NCBI RefSeq assembly: GCF_036346855.1
Contig: NZ_CP107841.1
Coordinates: 1,302,001 to 1,366,000, forward strand
Reading direction: 5' to 3'
From: Streptomyces europaeiscabiei
Lineage (GTDB): Bacteria > Actinomycetota > Actinomycetes > Streptomycetales > Streptomycetaceae
DNA length: 64,000 bases
In this document: piece after piece, positions 1 to 10,699 of the stretch
Numbering within the stretch: position 1 is the stretch's first letter
How the letters are laid out: every line of letters begins with the position of its first letter
The notes under the pieces: generated by a model
Told to the model about the DNA's origin: nothing
The model's database searches: none
The model's input: the letters and a program-made list of their open reading frames with translations, nothing else
Program-made: the position numbers and the translations under genes

Positions 1-745
1 CGGCGGTTCCGCCCCGCCAGTGGAACGCGAAGATCAGCCGGTAGGGCCGGCTGTTGTCGTAGTTGGCGGGAACCCTGAGGATGAAGCTGCGGCTCTTGCC
101 GCCGCTCTGAATCGTGTGTGTACCGCTCGCCAGCGTCGGGGCGCTGCCGCATCCACCGCCGCCACCACCGCCGGACGACAGCTTGATCATCTGCCATTGC
201 TGGTTGGCGCCGCCCCAGTCGGAGTACTGGACGACGGTGCCGCCGTCGGTGGTGGAGGCTCCCTGCACCTCCACCGCCTTGCTGCTGGTGCGGTTGATCA
301 GCCGGACGTTGCCCGCGTCGGAGTCGGCCAGGCGGAACTGCTGGTTGGCCCCGTTGCCGTCTGCCCACTGCTGGATGGCGGCACCGTCTGCGGTCGAGGC
401 TCCGGCCACGTCGAGAACCTTGCCCGAATGCCGAGCCTTGAGGCGGTAGAAGCCGCCGCCTGAGTCCACGAACTGCCACTGCTGGTTGGCTCCGTCGTTG
501 CGCGTCCACTGGTTGACCCGCGCGCCGTCGGCGGTGGCCGCGCCAGAGACGGCCAGCGCTTTGCCGCTGTTGCGATTGACCAGGACATACCAGGCATTGG
601 TGTCCACCGTCGCCGCCTCGGCGGGCGCCGGATTCACCGCGGCGAGCATGCCGATCGCGAGGGTCGCCGCCACCACGGCGGCGACCCGGAACCACCAGCG
701 GCGCCTTCGTGGAGGGGCGGGGGAAGCCGCACCGTAGGTCTTCAT
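1..745 (-). CDS. Secreted CBM13 (ricin-type) esterase, 3' end cut off by the window
   Basis: This reading frame is open from an ATG at 745 to the left window edge. The protein begins MKTYGAASPAP and has an arginine run (RRRRWWF) before a hydrophobic stretch ending near PAPAEAA, so it is probably secreted, possibly by Tat. Residues about 45-180 form a ricin-type CBM13 with repeated NQQW/NQQF motifs. A Gly-rich linker then leads into a segment with SFILRVPANYDNSRPYRL and IFAFHWRGG, which resembles the start of the PHB depolymerase/feruloyl esterase family (LpqC-like). The catalytic serine lies beyond the window. It starts 35 bp after the xylanase stop on the same strand, so the two are probably co-transcribed and act together on substituted xylan. 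Its CBM13 is closely similar to that of the arabinofuranosidase at 3261. Confidence 0.72.
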   Translation of the reverse strand, partial: MKTYGAASPAPPRRRRWWFRVAAVVAATLAIGMLAAVNPAPAEAATVDTNAWYVLVNRNSGKALAVSGAATADGARVNQWTRNDGANQQWQFVDSGGGFYRLKARHSGKVLDVAGASTADGAAIQQWADGNGANQQFRLADSDAGNVRLINRTSSKAVEVQGASTTDGGTVVQYSDWGGANQQWQMIKLSSGGGGGGGCGSAPTLASGTHTIQSGGKSRSFILRVPANYDNSRPYRLIFAFHWRGGTA

Positions 746-780
746 CCATTCACCCTTTCTCTCGTTGGTGGCAGGTCCCA

Positions 781-2322
<1,542 letters not shown>

Positions 2323-2582
2323 TCACCGGACACCGCGGTCATGGGACCGGGACGATCTCAACCGGCACGGACGGCCCCCGGTCGGCGGTCGGCGGTCGGC
2401 GGGCGGCGGGCGGATGACGTACGGCGGGCGGCGGCGGTGTTTCGACACAGGCATGGGGGTACTCCATGGCGGCTCGGGCGGGGACCGCCACGCGGCGTCG
2501 CACACCTCTCCAACTGCGCGAAGAGCCACGATGCGCTGGTGCGAACCTCACCGGAACGAGACGGGGTGGCGCAGGTGCTTTG

Positions 2583-2743
2583 GTGCGCGGATCTGCCGTG
2601 CAACTGTGCGCGGATCTGCCATGCAGTCGTGCGTGGCTCTGCCATGCAGCCATGCGTGGCTCTGCCATGCAGCCATGCGTGGCTCTGCCATGCAGCCATG
2701 CGTGGCTCTGCCGTGCAGCCATGCGTGGCTCTGCCGTGCAGCA
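2583..2743. repeat. Seven tandem copies of a 23-bp unit
   Basis: Seven head-to-tail 23-bp units start at 2583, 2606, 2629, 2652, 2675, 2698 and 2721. The core is TGGCTCTGCCATGCAGCC with ATGCG between cores. Units 4 and 5 are identical, and the first two differ by GGAT for GGCT. The array lies between the divergent xylanase and arabinofuranosidase genes, about 370 bp upstream of the xylanase start. Several apparent reading frames through it are only products of the repeat. There are no spacers, so it is not a CRISPR. Confidence 0.95.
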
Positions 2744-2868
2744 CAGAACGCTCAGAGTCGACGCGGTTCGACATCTCGAACTATGGCCGGGTTCTCAGAC
2801 AGGGATGATTGAGGCATTGACGATGGATCGTCAATACTCCCCGCAGAAGAAGTTTCCGTTCCTTGCCC

Positions 2869-2877
2869 GAAACTTTC
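2869..2877. promoter_or_regulatory. GAAACTTTC palindrome, candidate xylan-regulon operator
   Basis: The 9-bp GAAA-C-TTTC symmetric element lies in the divergent region between xlnA and the GH62 gene. GAAA/TTTC inverted repeats have been described upstream of streptomycete xylanase genes. Assignment here is by resemblance and position only. Confidence 0.35.
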
Positions 2878-3170
2878 TGGAATCCCGACAAGCCGGACGG
2901 CGAACCCCCGGCGCTACCGTCGGCGGATGCCGCAGGGCCGGGGCCGGGGCCAGGCCAGGACGAGTGAGCGTATGCCGCTTGCTCGACTTCTTTCCTCCAT
3001 GCGGACACCTTGGACTCGTGCGTGTGTCGCAAGACCCGGAGCACTCCCGGCCGGCGTGACAGCTTGCCAAGCCCAAAGGGGAGGCGCTGTTTGTAGACAG
3101 ATCAGCGACAGCCCTTGACCGGAGGGCAGCACATTCCTAGCTTGTGGCGTCGAAGCATTCGGGAATTCTT

Positions 3171-3182
3171 CGAAATATTTCG
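3171..3182. promoter_or_regulatory. Perfect palindrome CGAAATATTTCG upstream of the GH62 gene
   Basis: A 12-bp perfect palindrome lies 79 bp before the ATG of the arabinofuranosidase, in a locally AT-rich stretch. It shares the CGAAA/TTTCG half-site with the element at 2869, so the two may bind the same regulator. Confidence 0.4.
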
Positions 3183-3260
3183 AGCTTGTCCCTGCCCCCG
3201 GCACGTCCGCTCCGCGGTCGATCGGTGTCACCTCACCCCCGCCCTCAAGGAGGCCCTCTG

Positions 3261-4727
3261 ATGTGGCTTCGCCAACCGTCCCCGGTCCACCTAAGACGCT
3301 TACTCGCCGTCCTTGCGCCCTTGCTGCTCGTGGCTACCTTCCTCGGTGCCCAGCCCGCCAGCGCGGCGACCGTAGACCCCAACGCCTCGTATGTGCTGGT
3401 CAACCGCAACAGCGGCAAGGCCCTGGATGTCTACAACATGGCGACCAACGACGGCGCCCGCATCACCCAGTGGACCAGGAACGATCAGAACCAGCAGCAG
3501 TGGCAGTTCGTGGACTCCGGCGGGGGCTTCTACCGCATCAAGTCCCGCCACTCGGGCAAGGTGCTGGACGTCCACAACTTGTCCACCGCGAACGGCGGCT
3601 CGATCGTCCAGTGGGCCGACCTGAACGGCACCAACCAGCAGTGGCGGCTGGCCGACAGCTCGGATGGCTACGTGAGGTTCATCTCGCGCCACAGCAACAG
3701 GGCCCTCGAAGTACAAGGCGCCTCCACCGCCGACAACGCGAACATCGTCCAGTACGACGACTGGGGCGGCACCAACCAGCAGTGGCAGCTCGTCAAGGTC
3801 GGCGGCGACAATCCCGGCCCGTGCGATCTTCCGTCGACATACCGCTGGACATCAACGGGCGCGCTGGCGCAGCCCAAGCCGGGGTGGGTCTCGCTCAAGG
3901 ACTTCACCGTCGTCCCCTACAACGGCAGGCAACTCGTCTATGCGACGACGCACGACACGGGGACGAGTTGGGGTTCGATGAACTTCGGCCTGTTCACCAA
4001 TTGGCCAGAGATGGCCTCGGCCAGCCAGAACACGATGTCGGCTTCCACCGTCGCGCCCACCCTCTTCTACTTCGCGCCGAAGAACATCTGGGTGCTCGCC
4101 TACCAGTGGGGTAGTACCGCCTTCTCCTACCGGACGTCGAGCGACCCGACCAACCCCAACGGCTGGTCCTCACCGCAGGTGCTCTTCACCGGGAGCATCA
4201 CCGGCTCCGGTACAGGACCCATCGATCAGACGCTCATCGCCGACGGGTCGAACATGTACCTGTTCTTCGCCGGCGACAACGGCAAGATCTACCGGGCCAG
4301 CATGCCGATCGGGAACTTCCCGGGCAGCTTCGGCTCGACCTACACAACGATCATGAGCGACACGACGAACAACCTGTTCGAAGCCCCACAGGTCTACAAG
4401 CTCCAGGGCCAGAACCGCTACCTCATGATCGTCGAGGCGATCGGCTCGCAGGGCCGCTACTTCCGGTCGTTCACGGCCACCAGTCTGAACGGCTCATGGA
4501 CACCCCAGGCCGCGACCGAGAGCAATCCCTTCGCCGGCAAGGCCAACAGTGGCGCCACCTGGACCAACGACATCAGCCATGGCGAACTGATCCGCACCAG
4601 CGCCGATCAGACGATGACCGTCGATCCCTGCAATCTGCAGTTGCTCTACCAGGGGCGCAGTCCCAACTCCGGCGGTGACTACGGCCTCCTGCCCTACCGT
4701 CCGGGTCTGCTGACACACCAGCGCTGA
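3261..4727 (+). CDS. abfB: Alpha-L-arabinofuranosidase, CBM13 + GH62, secreted
   Basis: Removes arabinofuranosyl side chains from arabinoxylan outside the cell. ATG 3261 ([10 protein letters not shown]) is chosen because AAGGAGG sits 8 bp upstream; the 488-residue protein has a signal peptide ending ASA|ATV at about residue 35. Residues about 40-170 form a CBM13 with three NQQQW/NQQW repeats. GH62 covers about 190-488, with the expected acidic residues: Asp in LKDFTVVPY, Asp in [10 protein letters not shown] and the acid Glu in [10 protein letters not shown]. The order CBM13-GH62 matches AbfB of S. lividans. It is divergent from the xylanase, and a hairpin terminator follows at 4768. Confidence 0.92.
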   Translation: MWLRQPSPVHLRRLLAVLAPLLLVATFLGAQPASAATVDPNASYVLVNRNSGKALDVYNMATNDGARITQWTRNDQNQQQWQFVDSGGGFYRIKSRHSGKVLDVHNLSTANGGSIVQWADLNGTNQQWRLADSSDGYVRFISRHSNRALEVQGASTADNANIVQYDDWGGTNQQWQLVKVGGDNPGPCDLPSTYRWTSTGALAQPKPGWVSLKDFTVVPYNGRQLVYATTHDTGTSWGSMNFGLFTNWPEMASASQNTMSASTVAPTLFYFAPKNIWVLAYQWGSTAFSYRTSSDPTNPNGWSSPQVLFTGSITGSGTGPIDQTLIADGSNMYLFFAGDNGKIYRASMPIGNFPGSFGSTYTTIMSDTTNNLFEAPQVYKLQGQNRYLMIVEAIGSQGRYFRSFTATSLNGSWTPQAATESNPFAGKANSGATWTNDISHGELIRTSADQTMTVDPCNLQLLYQGRSPNSGGDYGLLPYRPGLLTHQR

Positions 4728-4767
4728 CGGCGTGGCACGAGTCCGGCTCCGGTATGGAGCCGGGCGT

Positions 4768-4796
4768 GGCGGGCTCGGCGGAAGGCCGAGCCCGCC
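4768..4796 (+). terminator. Hairpin terminator after the GH62 gene
   Basis: GGCGGGCTCGGC pairs with GCCGAGCCCGCC around a 5-nt loop, 40 bp past the arabinofuranosidase stop. The rest of the 4728-5102 gap holds no gene I can support. Confidence 0.7.
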
Positions 4797-5102
4797 CGGG
4801 TCACGCGACAACGTCAGCGCTCATACGGCGACGGATCGCGGGGTCGGGTAACGCCCCCCGAGGGCCATTCCATAACGCTCAGGCCATCGTCCCGTCGGCG
4901 CGCACTCGACTGGCAGCAGTACCAGGCCGGGGCGGCAGCGCCCTGATCACGGGTCATGCCGAGGGAGGTGTCTGCGGCGGAGTCCCGCCGTCCCGCAGAG
5001 AACCCTTCGCCCCAAGGGCCCGTGCCCATGAACGCCGGTCCGGCCGGCCCGAGGGCTACCGGATACAGTGCGCGGGACGGCAGCCTGGTCCGGGAGGGAA
5101 GC

Positions 5103-6326
5103 GTGACCGACACCAGCGACACCCGACCCGCCGACAGCGAAGCGCCAGCTCCGCGGCGGCAGAGTCGACTGCACCGCCTGATGCGCTACATCCCCCTGAT
5201 CGCCCCCGTCCTGCTGTGGGCCGTGCCCTGCTGGGTGCTCCTGCACACCGGCCAGCACTGGCCGCTGCCCGTCACGCTGGTCGGCACCGCCCTGTTCGCC
5301 CTCGGCCTCGTCGGTATGCCGCTCGCGATGGTGCGCGGCCACGGCCGGCGCCAGCAGGACCGGGCGGCGATCGTCGGTGACACCCTGCTGGGCACCGGCT
5401 GGGTTCTGTTCACCTGGTCCATTCTGCTTGGCGTCCCCTTGCGGCTCGCCCTGACCGTGGCCGGCGTCGGCGAGAGTCAGGACCGTGCCCGAGTCGTCAC
5501 TTGGGCCGTCCTCGGCACAACCGCCGCGCTGCTCGCCTGGGGGTACGCCGAGGCCCGCCGGGTGCCACAGGTGCGCCAGCTCGACGTGCAACTCCCGCGC
5601 CTGGGTGCCGGGTTGGACGGTACGCGCGTCGTCCTCATCACCGACACCCACTACGGCCCGCTCGATCGCGCCCGCTGGTCGGCGCGGGTATGCGAGACGG
5701 TGAACACTCTGGAAGCCGACCTGGTCTGCCACACCGGCGACATCGCGGACGGCACGGCCGAACGCCGCCGCGCCCAGGCCGTCCCACTAGGTACCGTGCG
5801 GGCCACCCGGGCCCGCGTATACGTCACCGGCAACCACGAGTACTACAGCGAGGCTCAGGGCTGGGTCGACCTGATGGGCGAGCTGGGCTGGGAGCCGCTG
5901 CGCAACCGTCATCTGCTGCTCGAACGCGGAGGCGACACCCTCGTGGTCGCCGGCGTGGACGACGTCACCGCCGAGTCCTCAGGCCTGGCAGGCCACCGCG
6001 CCCACCTCGCCGGAGCCTTGCACGGCGCCGACCCCGACCTGCCCGTCCTGCTCCTGGCGCACCAGCCCAAGTTCGTCGACCGTGCGGCAGCCGACGGCAT
6101 CGACCTCCAACTCTCCGGTCACACCCACGGCGGCCAGATCTGGCCCTTCCACCACCTGGTCCGCCTCGACCAGCCCGCCCTCGCCGGCCTCACCCACCAC
6201 GGCACCCGCACCCTCCTCTACACCAGCCGCGGCACCGGCTTCTGGGGCCCGCCGTTCCGCGTCTTCGCCCCCAGCGAGATCACCCTGCTCGTGCTCCGCT
6301 CCCCGCACCTGCCCATCTCGCCGTAG
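5103..6326 (+). CDS. Membrane-anchored metallophosphoesterase (YkuE-like)
   Basis: Calcineurin-like phosphoesterase of unknown substrate. I chose GTG 5103 because GGGAGG lies just upstream and the residues before it look non-coding; an in-frame ATG at 4956 is possible. Four hydrophobic segments occupy about residues 25-155 (for example IPLIAPVLLWAVPCWVLL). They are followed by a dinuclear-metal phosphoesterase domain carrying, in order, ITDTHYG, HTGDIADG, GNHEYY, LLAHQPK and SGHTHGGQ, so all metal ligands are present. Proteins of this type are common in streptomycetes and this one has no evident link to its neighbours. Confidence 0.85.
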   Translation: MTDTSDTRPADSEAPAPRRQSRLHRLMRYIPLIAPVLLWAVPCWVLLHTGQHWPLPVTLVGTALFALGLVGMPLAMVRGHGRRQQDRAAIVGDTLLGTGWVLFTWSILLGVPLRLALTVAGVGESQDRARVVTWAVLGTTAALLAWGYAEARRVPQVRQLDVQLPRLGAGLDGTRVVLITDTHYGPLDRARWSARVCETVNTLEADLVCHTGDIADGTAERRRAQAVPLGTVRATRARVYVTGNHEYYSEAQGWVDLMGELGWEPLRNRHLLLERGGDTLVVAGVDDVTAESSGLAGHRAHLAGALHGADPDLPVLLLAHQPKFVDRAAADGIDLQLSGHTHGGQIWPFHHLVRLDQPALAGLTHHGTRTLLYTSRGTGFWGPPFRVFAPSEITLLVLRSPHLPISP

Positions 6327-6765
6327 CACCGGGCGGGCCAACACATCCGCTTGGAGCAGTCCACGAGCATGGGGGCGGCGTAGGCAGATGACCAGGCGCG
6401 TCTCGCTGAGGAAAAGATCCGGACCATTCCCGGGCCGCTCGGCTCCAACGAGCCATACCTGGCCACGTTTTACGCAGGTCGGCGAAGCGTGACGCCTCTA
6501 CCGCCAGCAGACGAAGAACACTCCTTGTTCCAGCCACAGCGGGTCAAGTGCTTCGGTCGGCGCCACCAATTGCTACCAGCCCTCCGCGGGGCACCGCGAT
6601 GGCTTTGACTCCCGATTGCCGATCTGCCGAGGCATGTGCGAGGACGAACCCTGACAGCGCGTCGGTCTCGAACCGCTCCGGTTCCTGCGCCGACGCCGAC
6701 GCCCGGTGTTCACGTGGGCCCCGTACGGCTCCCGGCGCCGCCGACCCGAGGAAGCTCACCGGGGC
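6327..6765. other. Intergenic stretch without a supportable gene
   Basis: About 440 bp between the phosphoesterase stop and the LysR stop. Short frames look faintly protein-like: on plus about 6386-6550, including AEEKIRTIPGPLG, and on minus 6544-6759, including SGFVLAHASAD. None has a convincing start, ribosome site or family. They may be eroded gene fragments. Confidence 0.4.
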
Positions 6766-7716
6766 TCAGGGGAACTCACGGGATGTCGTCGCACACGACT
6801 GGACGCTCTCCAAAGCCTCGATCAGCAGCGTGACCAACTCGTTGATGATCGGGGGGCGGGTTCCGGGTCTGCTCACGGCGAGGATCTCGCGGTGCAGGGG
6901 CGTGGCTCCGGGTGGAAGGACAACCCGTTCGGCTCCGGACCGGTCGCTCTCTTCGCCGATGAGAGTGGCCGGGATCAGGCCCACCGCCAAACCGGCTCTG
7001 ATCATGGCCAGCATGCTGTGGAGGTCCTCGGTTTCCAGCGTGACGTCGGGAGAGATCCCCAGTTCTCCGGCCCAGCGACGCAGCAGACGCCGATCGGGGC
7101 TGTGTGCGTGGCCCGAGGTCCATTCCATCTCGAGGCATTCCGCCAGTTCCAACGGGCGACGGCCCGGCCGGGTGCCCGCGACGAGGACCAGCGGCTCGTG
7201 CCCCAGGGAGGTGATGGTCCACTCTCCGGAATCGGCCGGTGGGTCCTCGGGCAGGTAGCGGTAGGCGATGAGCAGGTCGAGGTCTCCTGATTTGACCTTG
7301 GGCAGCCCTTTGTCCGTCTCCACGATGATGAGGCGGATGCGGGGGCCGCGGCCGCGGGGCTTGAGAGCGGACAGAATCGCGGGGAGCAGGTGGCTCATCG
7401 CGCTGGGGTAGGCGCCGACGCGCAGTTCGGCGATCTCACGGTTCGAGATGCCGTTGGCGGCGTCCTGGAATCGGGCGGTCGCGTCGAAGAGCGTCTCGGC
7501 CGCTTGCGCGAGGGAGCGGCCGGCCGCGGTCAGGATCAGCCGGCTGCCGGGGCGGCGGATGACCAGCTCGATGCCCATGTCACGCTCCAGCGCGGCGATG
7601 TGCTGGGACACCGCGGAGGGTACGTAGCCGAGGGCCGCCGCGGCCTCGGCCATGGAGCCACGGTCCACCACGGCCATGAAGGTGGACAAAAGCTTCAGAT
7701 CCGGCTGGGACTTCAT
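6766..7716 (-). CDS. LysR family transcriptional regulator
   Basis: A 316-residue protein with the LysR N-terminal winged helix-turn-helix (LLSTFMAVVDRGSMAEAAAALG, then SAVSQHIAALERDMG) and a LysR substrate-binding domain from about residue 90 to the end. The ligand is unknown. It is divergent from the aminotransferase-like gene at 7888 with 171 bp between starts, the usual arrangement for a LysR protein controlling its neighbour. It probably lies outside, or at the edge of, the biosynthetic cluster. Confidence 0.9.
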   Translation of the reverse strand: MKSQPDLKLLSTFMAVVDRGSMAEAAAALGYVPSAVSQHIAALERDMGIELVIRRPGSRLILTAAGRSLAQAAETLFDATARFQDAANGISNREIAELRVGAYPSAMSHLLPAILSALKPRGRGPRIRLIIVETDKGLPKVKSGDLDLLIAYRYLPEDPPADSGEWTITSLGHEPLVLVAGTRPGRRPLELAECLEMEWTSGHAHSPDRRLLRRWAGELGISPDVTLETEDLHSMLAMIRAGLAVGLIPATLIGEESDRSGAERVVLPPGATPLHREILAVSRPGTRPPIINELVTLLIEALESVQSCATTSREFP

Positions 7717-7887
7717 GACTCGTGAACTTTCCCTTCTCGATCCATCGCTTTACGTGTTCTGTCGCCGGTGCCAGAGTCTAGGCAACCGGCCGGAAGGACG
7801 CGCCCCATCTGCGCTGCCGTCCGCGCTGTCGCCGACCGTCGGCAGCCGTTCGCAGGATCGGTCCCACTTCTGCAGAAAGCCGAGGCC

Positions 7888-9105
7888 GTGGCCATCGACC
7901 TGACCGCCCTCCGGGCCCACTTCCCCTCCCTCGACCTCGGCCTCGCCTTCTTCGACGGCCCGGGCGGGACCCAGACGCCCCGCCCGGTCGCCGACGCCAT
8001 CACCGCGACGTTGACCGGCCCTCTCTCCAACCGGGGTGTTGTCAGCCCGTCCGAGCTGAACGCCGAGCGCGCCGTCACGGAGTTCCGCGCCGCCTACGCC
8101 GACCTGCTCGACGTGCCCGCCGACGGCATCGTCCACGGGCGCAGCGCCACCCAGCTCACGTACGACTTCTCCCGTCACCTGGCCAAGGGCTGGAAGGCGG
8201 GTGACGAGATCGTCCTCAGCCGCCTGGACCACGACTGCAACGTCCGCCCCTGGGTCCAGGCGGCCGAGCGCGCCGGAGTGACGGTCCGTTGGATCGAGAT
8301 CGACGCCGGGACGACGGAGCTGGACCTCGATTCGTTCGAGCGGGCGCTGTCGCCGCGGACGCGGCTGGTCGCGGTCACGGCTGCCTCGAACGTGCTGGGC
8401 ACCAAGCCGCCCGTACGCCGGATCGCCGACCGGGCGCACGAGGTCGGCGCCCTGGTGTACGTGGACGGGGTGCACTACGCCGCCCATCACTTGGTGGACG
8501 TGCCCGCGATGGGTGCGGACCTGTTCGTCTGCTCGCCGTACAAGTTCCTCGGACCGCACTGCGGCGTGCTCGCCGGAGCGCCCGAACTCCTCGCGACCCT
8601 CCAGCCGGACAAGCTCCTGCCGTCCCCCGACACCGTGCCGGAGCGCTTCGAGTTCGGCACGCTGCCCTACGAGATCCTGGCGGGCGCCACGGCCGCCGTG
8701 GAGTTCCTCGCCGCGATCGACCCGGGCGGGGGCGCCACGCGCCGGGAGCGGCTCGCACGTTCGCTGGGCTCTCTGCACGAGCACGAGTGGGCACTGCGTA
8801 CGAGGCTGCAAGACGGTCTGCGCGCTCTGGGCGATCTCGTCACCGTGCACTCGAAGGCGGCCGACCGTACCCCGACCCTCCTGATGACCCTCGACGGCCG
8901 CGACGCCCGCGAGGCCCAGGTGCACCTGGCCGCACGCGACGTCCTGGCCCCCGCCGGGTCGTTCTACGCGTACGAGCCCTTCGCCGCCCTGAAGCTGCAG
9001 GACCCCGCCCTGCGGGTGGGCCTGGCCCCGTACAACACCGCCGACGACGTGGACAGGCTCCTCGACGGTCTTTCCTCCTTCCTCCGAGGCTTGTCCCGAG
9101 TGTGA
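7888..9105 (+). CDS. Cysteine desulfurase-like class V aminotransferase
   Basis: A PLP enzyme of about 405 residues. GTG 7888 is chosen because similarity to the family begins at AIDLTALRAHFPSL; an upstream in-frame ATG at 7768 would add an unlikely leader. Family features include GGTQTPRPV near the N terminus, LDHDCNVRPW, the cofactor Asp in VDGVHYAAHH and the PLP lysine in SPYKFLGPHCG. It resembles the SufS/Csd-like group often annotated only as cysteine desulfurase-like. No Fe-S assembly genes are nearby, so the true substrate is open. It is divergent from the LysR gene and probably regulated by it. Confidence 0.85.
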   Translation: MAIDLTALRAHFPSLDLGLAFFDGPGGTQTPRPVADAITATLTGPLSNRGVVSPSELNAERAVTEFRAAYADLLDVPADGIVHGRSATQLTYDFSRHLAKGWKAGDEIVLSRLDHDCNVRPWVQAAERAGVTVRWIEIDAGTTELDLDSFERALSPRTRLVAVTAASNVLGTKPPVRRIADRAHEVGALVYVDGVHYAAHHLVDVPAMGADLFVCSPYKFLGPHCGVLAGAPELLATLQPDKLLPSPDTVPERFEFGTLPYEILAGATAAVEFLAAIDPGGGATRRERLARSLGSLHEHEWALRTRLQDGLRALGDLVTVHSKAADRTPTLLMTLDGRDAREAQVHLAARDVLAPAGSFYAYEPFAALKLQDPALRVGLAPYNTADDVDRLLDGLSSFLRGLSRV

Positions 9106-9297
9106 CCGACCGAGTCCCGGTCCTCCGGTCAACAGCCGGATCAGAGCCCGGGCATGAGGGCGCGGATGCCCTCTGGCAGTCCCTTCGAGGCGTGGGGACG
9201 TTGTCGTGCCGCTTCGGCCCGCGCCCGGGAAGCCGCCGCCGGCCACTCCATCGTCCTCGCGCGGAACCGCTCCGTGAATACCCCTCCGCACGCATCA

Positions 9298-9332
9298 GCA
9301 GTGCCCGCTTCATATCGCGAGCGGGGCACTGC
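9298..9332 (+). terminator. Imperfect hairpin, possible terminator
   Basis: GCAGTGCCCGCT pairs with AGCGGGGCACTGC (one bulged G) around a short AT-containing loop. It lies about 190 bp past the aminotransferase-like stop. The rest of 9106-9600 contains no gene I can defend. Confidence 0.4.
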
Positions 9333-9534
9333 CGGGCTCCTGGGGAAGTCGCCCGTCGCACCGGTCCGGCAGCGAAGGCCGCCCATGTCCGGGCCGACAC
9401 CTGCTGATGCTCGAACCGCCCGACCTGGCGACGTTCTCCACCGCCACATGCCTGCCCCGGACACAGGTCGGCCACCTCACCCGGGAGGTCGCGCCCGCCG
9501 GGGCCGCCCCGACCCGCGTACGGACATGGCTGCT

Positions 9535-9550
9535 CTAGGGATCTCCTGGT
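9535..9550. promoter_or_regulatory. Possible PAS-LuxR box
   Basis: CTAGGGATCTCCTGGT matches 12 of 16 positions of the PimM consensus CTVGGGAWWTCCCBAG. It lies just upstream of the broken DoxX-like gene and about 450 bp before the nucleosidase. It is weaker than the boxes at 13441 and 21747, but its left half-site is perfect. Confidence 0.35.
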
Positions 9551-9615
9551 GCGATCCACGCGAGCATGAGGTTGACCGCCGATCATGGGCCGCCGCCGGT
9601 ATCACCTGGAGAGCC

Positions 9616-9938
9616 GTGACCATCAACTACGTCGTTCAGGGCGTCGCCCTGTCACTCGTTCTTCCGGGCTCGGCGGCGGGCAAGCTGACACGGCGGAAGT
9701 CGATCGTCACCTCGATGCGCGGGGTCGGCGTGGCCGGGTCCTGGCTGCCGCGGCCGGCCTGCTCGTCGGGCCGGCCCTGCCGCCTCTGGCGGTGGCCGCC
9801 GCCGCGGGGGTGTTCCTGTACTGCTGCGGCGCCGTGGTCTTCCGCGTCCGGGCGCACGACCGCAGGGGCATGATCGCCCCCACCGCACTCGCGGTGACGG
9901 CACCGGCGGCCAACCTGCCTGCCGTCCAGAACGCCTGA
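9616..9938 (+). pseudogene. Frameshifted DoxX-like membrane protein remnant
   Basis: A GTG at 9616, with GGAG just upstream, opens a frame reading TINYVVQGVALSLVLPGSA and GKLTRRKSIVTSMRGVGVAG, which resembles the first helix and loop of DoxX-like proteins. That frame then loses sense. A different frame, from about 9745 to the TGA at 9938, reads LAAAAGLLVGPALPP and VAAAAGVFLYCCGAVVFRVR, like helices 2 and 3 plus the tail of the same family. The segment between them is shorter than usual. I read this as one gene broken by a small deletion and frameshift; a sequencing error is the alternative. Confidence 0.5.
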
Positions 9939-10002
9939 CCACCGCGCCCAGAACGCCTGACCGGCCGCACTGTGCCGACCCACACTTCCCGGACTGGATT
10001 CC

Positions 10003-10611
10003 ATGCTGTTCTCTCCCGAGGCCGTGCCCTCCTTCACCGTCCCTCTCCGAGGCGAGATACGCCCCGATCGACCGCTGATCGTGACGGCCGCGGAGGCGGA
10101 GGCGGCATGTTTCGACGACACGTTCCCCGTGCTGATCACGGGCATGGGGAAGGTGCGGGCCGCCATGGAACTGACGCTGGCACTGTCGTCGGCACGGCCC
10201 CGGGAGATAGTGAATCTCGGTACGGCCGGAGCCCTCAAGGCATCGCTGAGCGGGCTGCTGGAAGTGTCCCGGGTCATCCAGCACGACCTGCCGGACGACG
10301 TGTTGCGCGGGCTCAGCGGGGTCTCCTACGGCCGTCCGCTGACTCTGCGCCCCGAAACCGGGCCCACCCTGGCCACCGGTGACGTCTTCGTCACGGACGG
10401 CCGCGTCCGCGATCTGCTGGCCGAGCGCGCCGACCTGGTCGACATGGAGGGCTATGCGATCGCCTCCGTGGCCGAGCGGTTCGGCCTGCCGGTACGGATC
10501 GTGAAGTACGTGAGCGACCGGGCCGACGAGAGCGCCGAAGCGGCCTGGCCCGAGGCCGCGGCGGCGGCCTCGGACGTACTGGCCCGCTGGATCAGGGACC
10601 ATCTCGTCTGA
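10003..10611 (+). CDS. MTAN/futalosine hydrolase-like nucleosidase
   Basis: A 202-residue phosphorylase/nucleosidase-fold protein that should split a purine base from a 5'-substituted nucleoside. Visible features are [14 protein letters not shown], the NLGTAGAL loop, the ribose-binding VDMEGYAIA and the catalytic Asp region [12 protein letters not shown]. It is somewhat short for the family. By family alone it could act on S-adenosylhomocysteine, 5'-methylthioadenosine or (amino)futalosine. In this window, which also encodes MqnA, MqnC, MqnD and MqnE, it is the candidate for the MqnB step that yields dehypoxanthine futalosine. It lies 88 bp upstream of metK on the same strand, so the two are probably co-transcribed. 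Confidence 0.72.
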   Translation: MLFSPEAVPSFTVPLRGEIRPDRPLIVTAAEAEAACFDDTFPVLITGMGKVRAAMELTLALSSARPREIVNLGTAGALKASLSGLLEVSRVIQHDLPDDVLRGLSGVSYGRPLTLRPETGPTLATGDVFVTDGRVRDLLAERADLVDMEGYAIASVAERFGLPVRIVKYVSDRADESAEAAWPEAAAAASDVLARWIRDHLV

Positions 10612-10699
10612 CGGGCCGCAACAGCGGGCGCGGGGGCGGGATCCCGACCTGTTCATTCGTGCGGTGGCCCGCCCAGGCGCCGCGGACCACTGGAGGATC

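Noticed and set aside
2583..2743. CRISPR-like direct repeats
   Set aside because: Units are contiguous with no unique spacers and no cas genes are near.
6544..6759. 71-codon minus-strand frame after the LysR gene, with a segment faintly like the start of an integrase
   Set aside because: Similarity rests on a few residues (FVLAHASAD) from memory; no catalytic motif and no attachment site.
9141..9464. Minus-strand frame between the aminotransferase-like gene and the DoxX remnant
   Set aside because: No ribosome site, no family features and Arg/Ala-rich composition; could be an eroded gene but cannot be supported.
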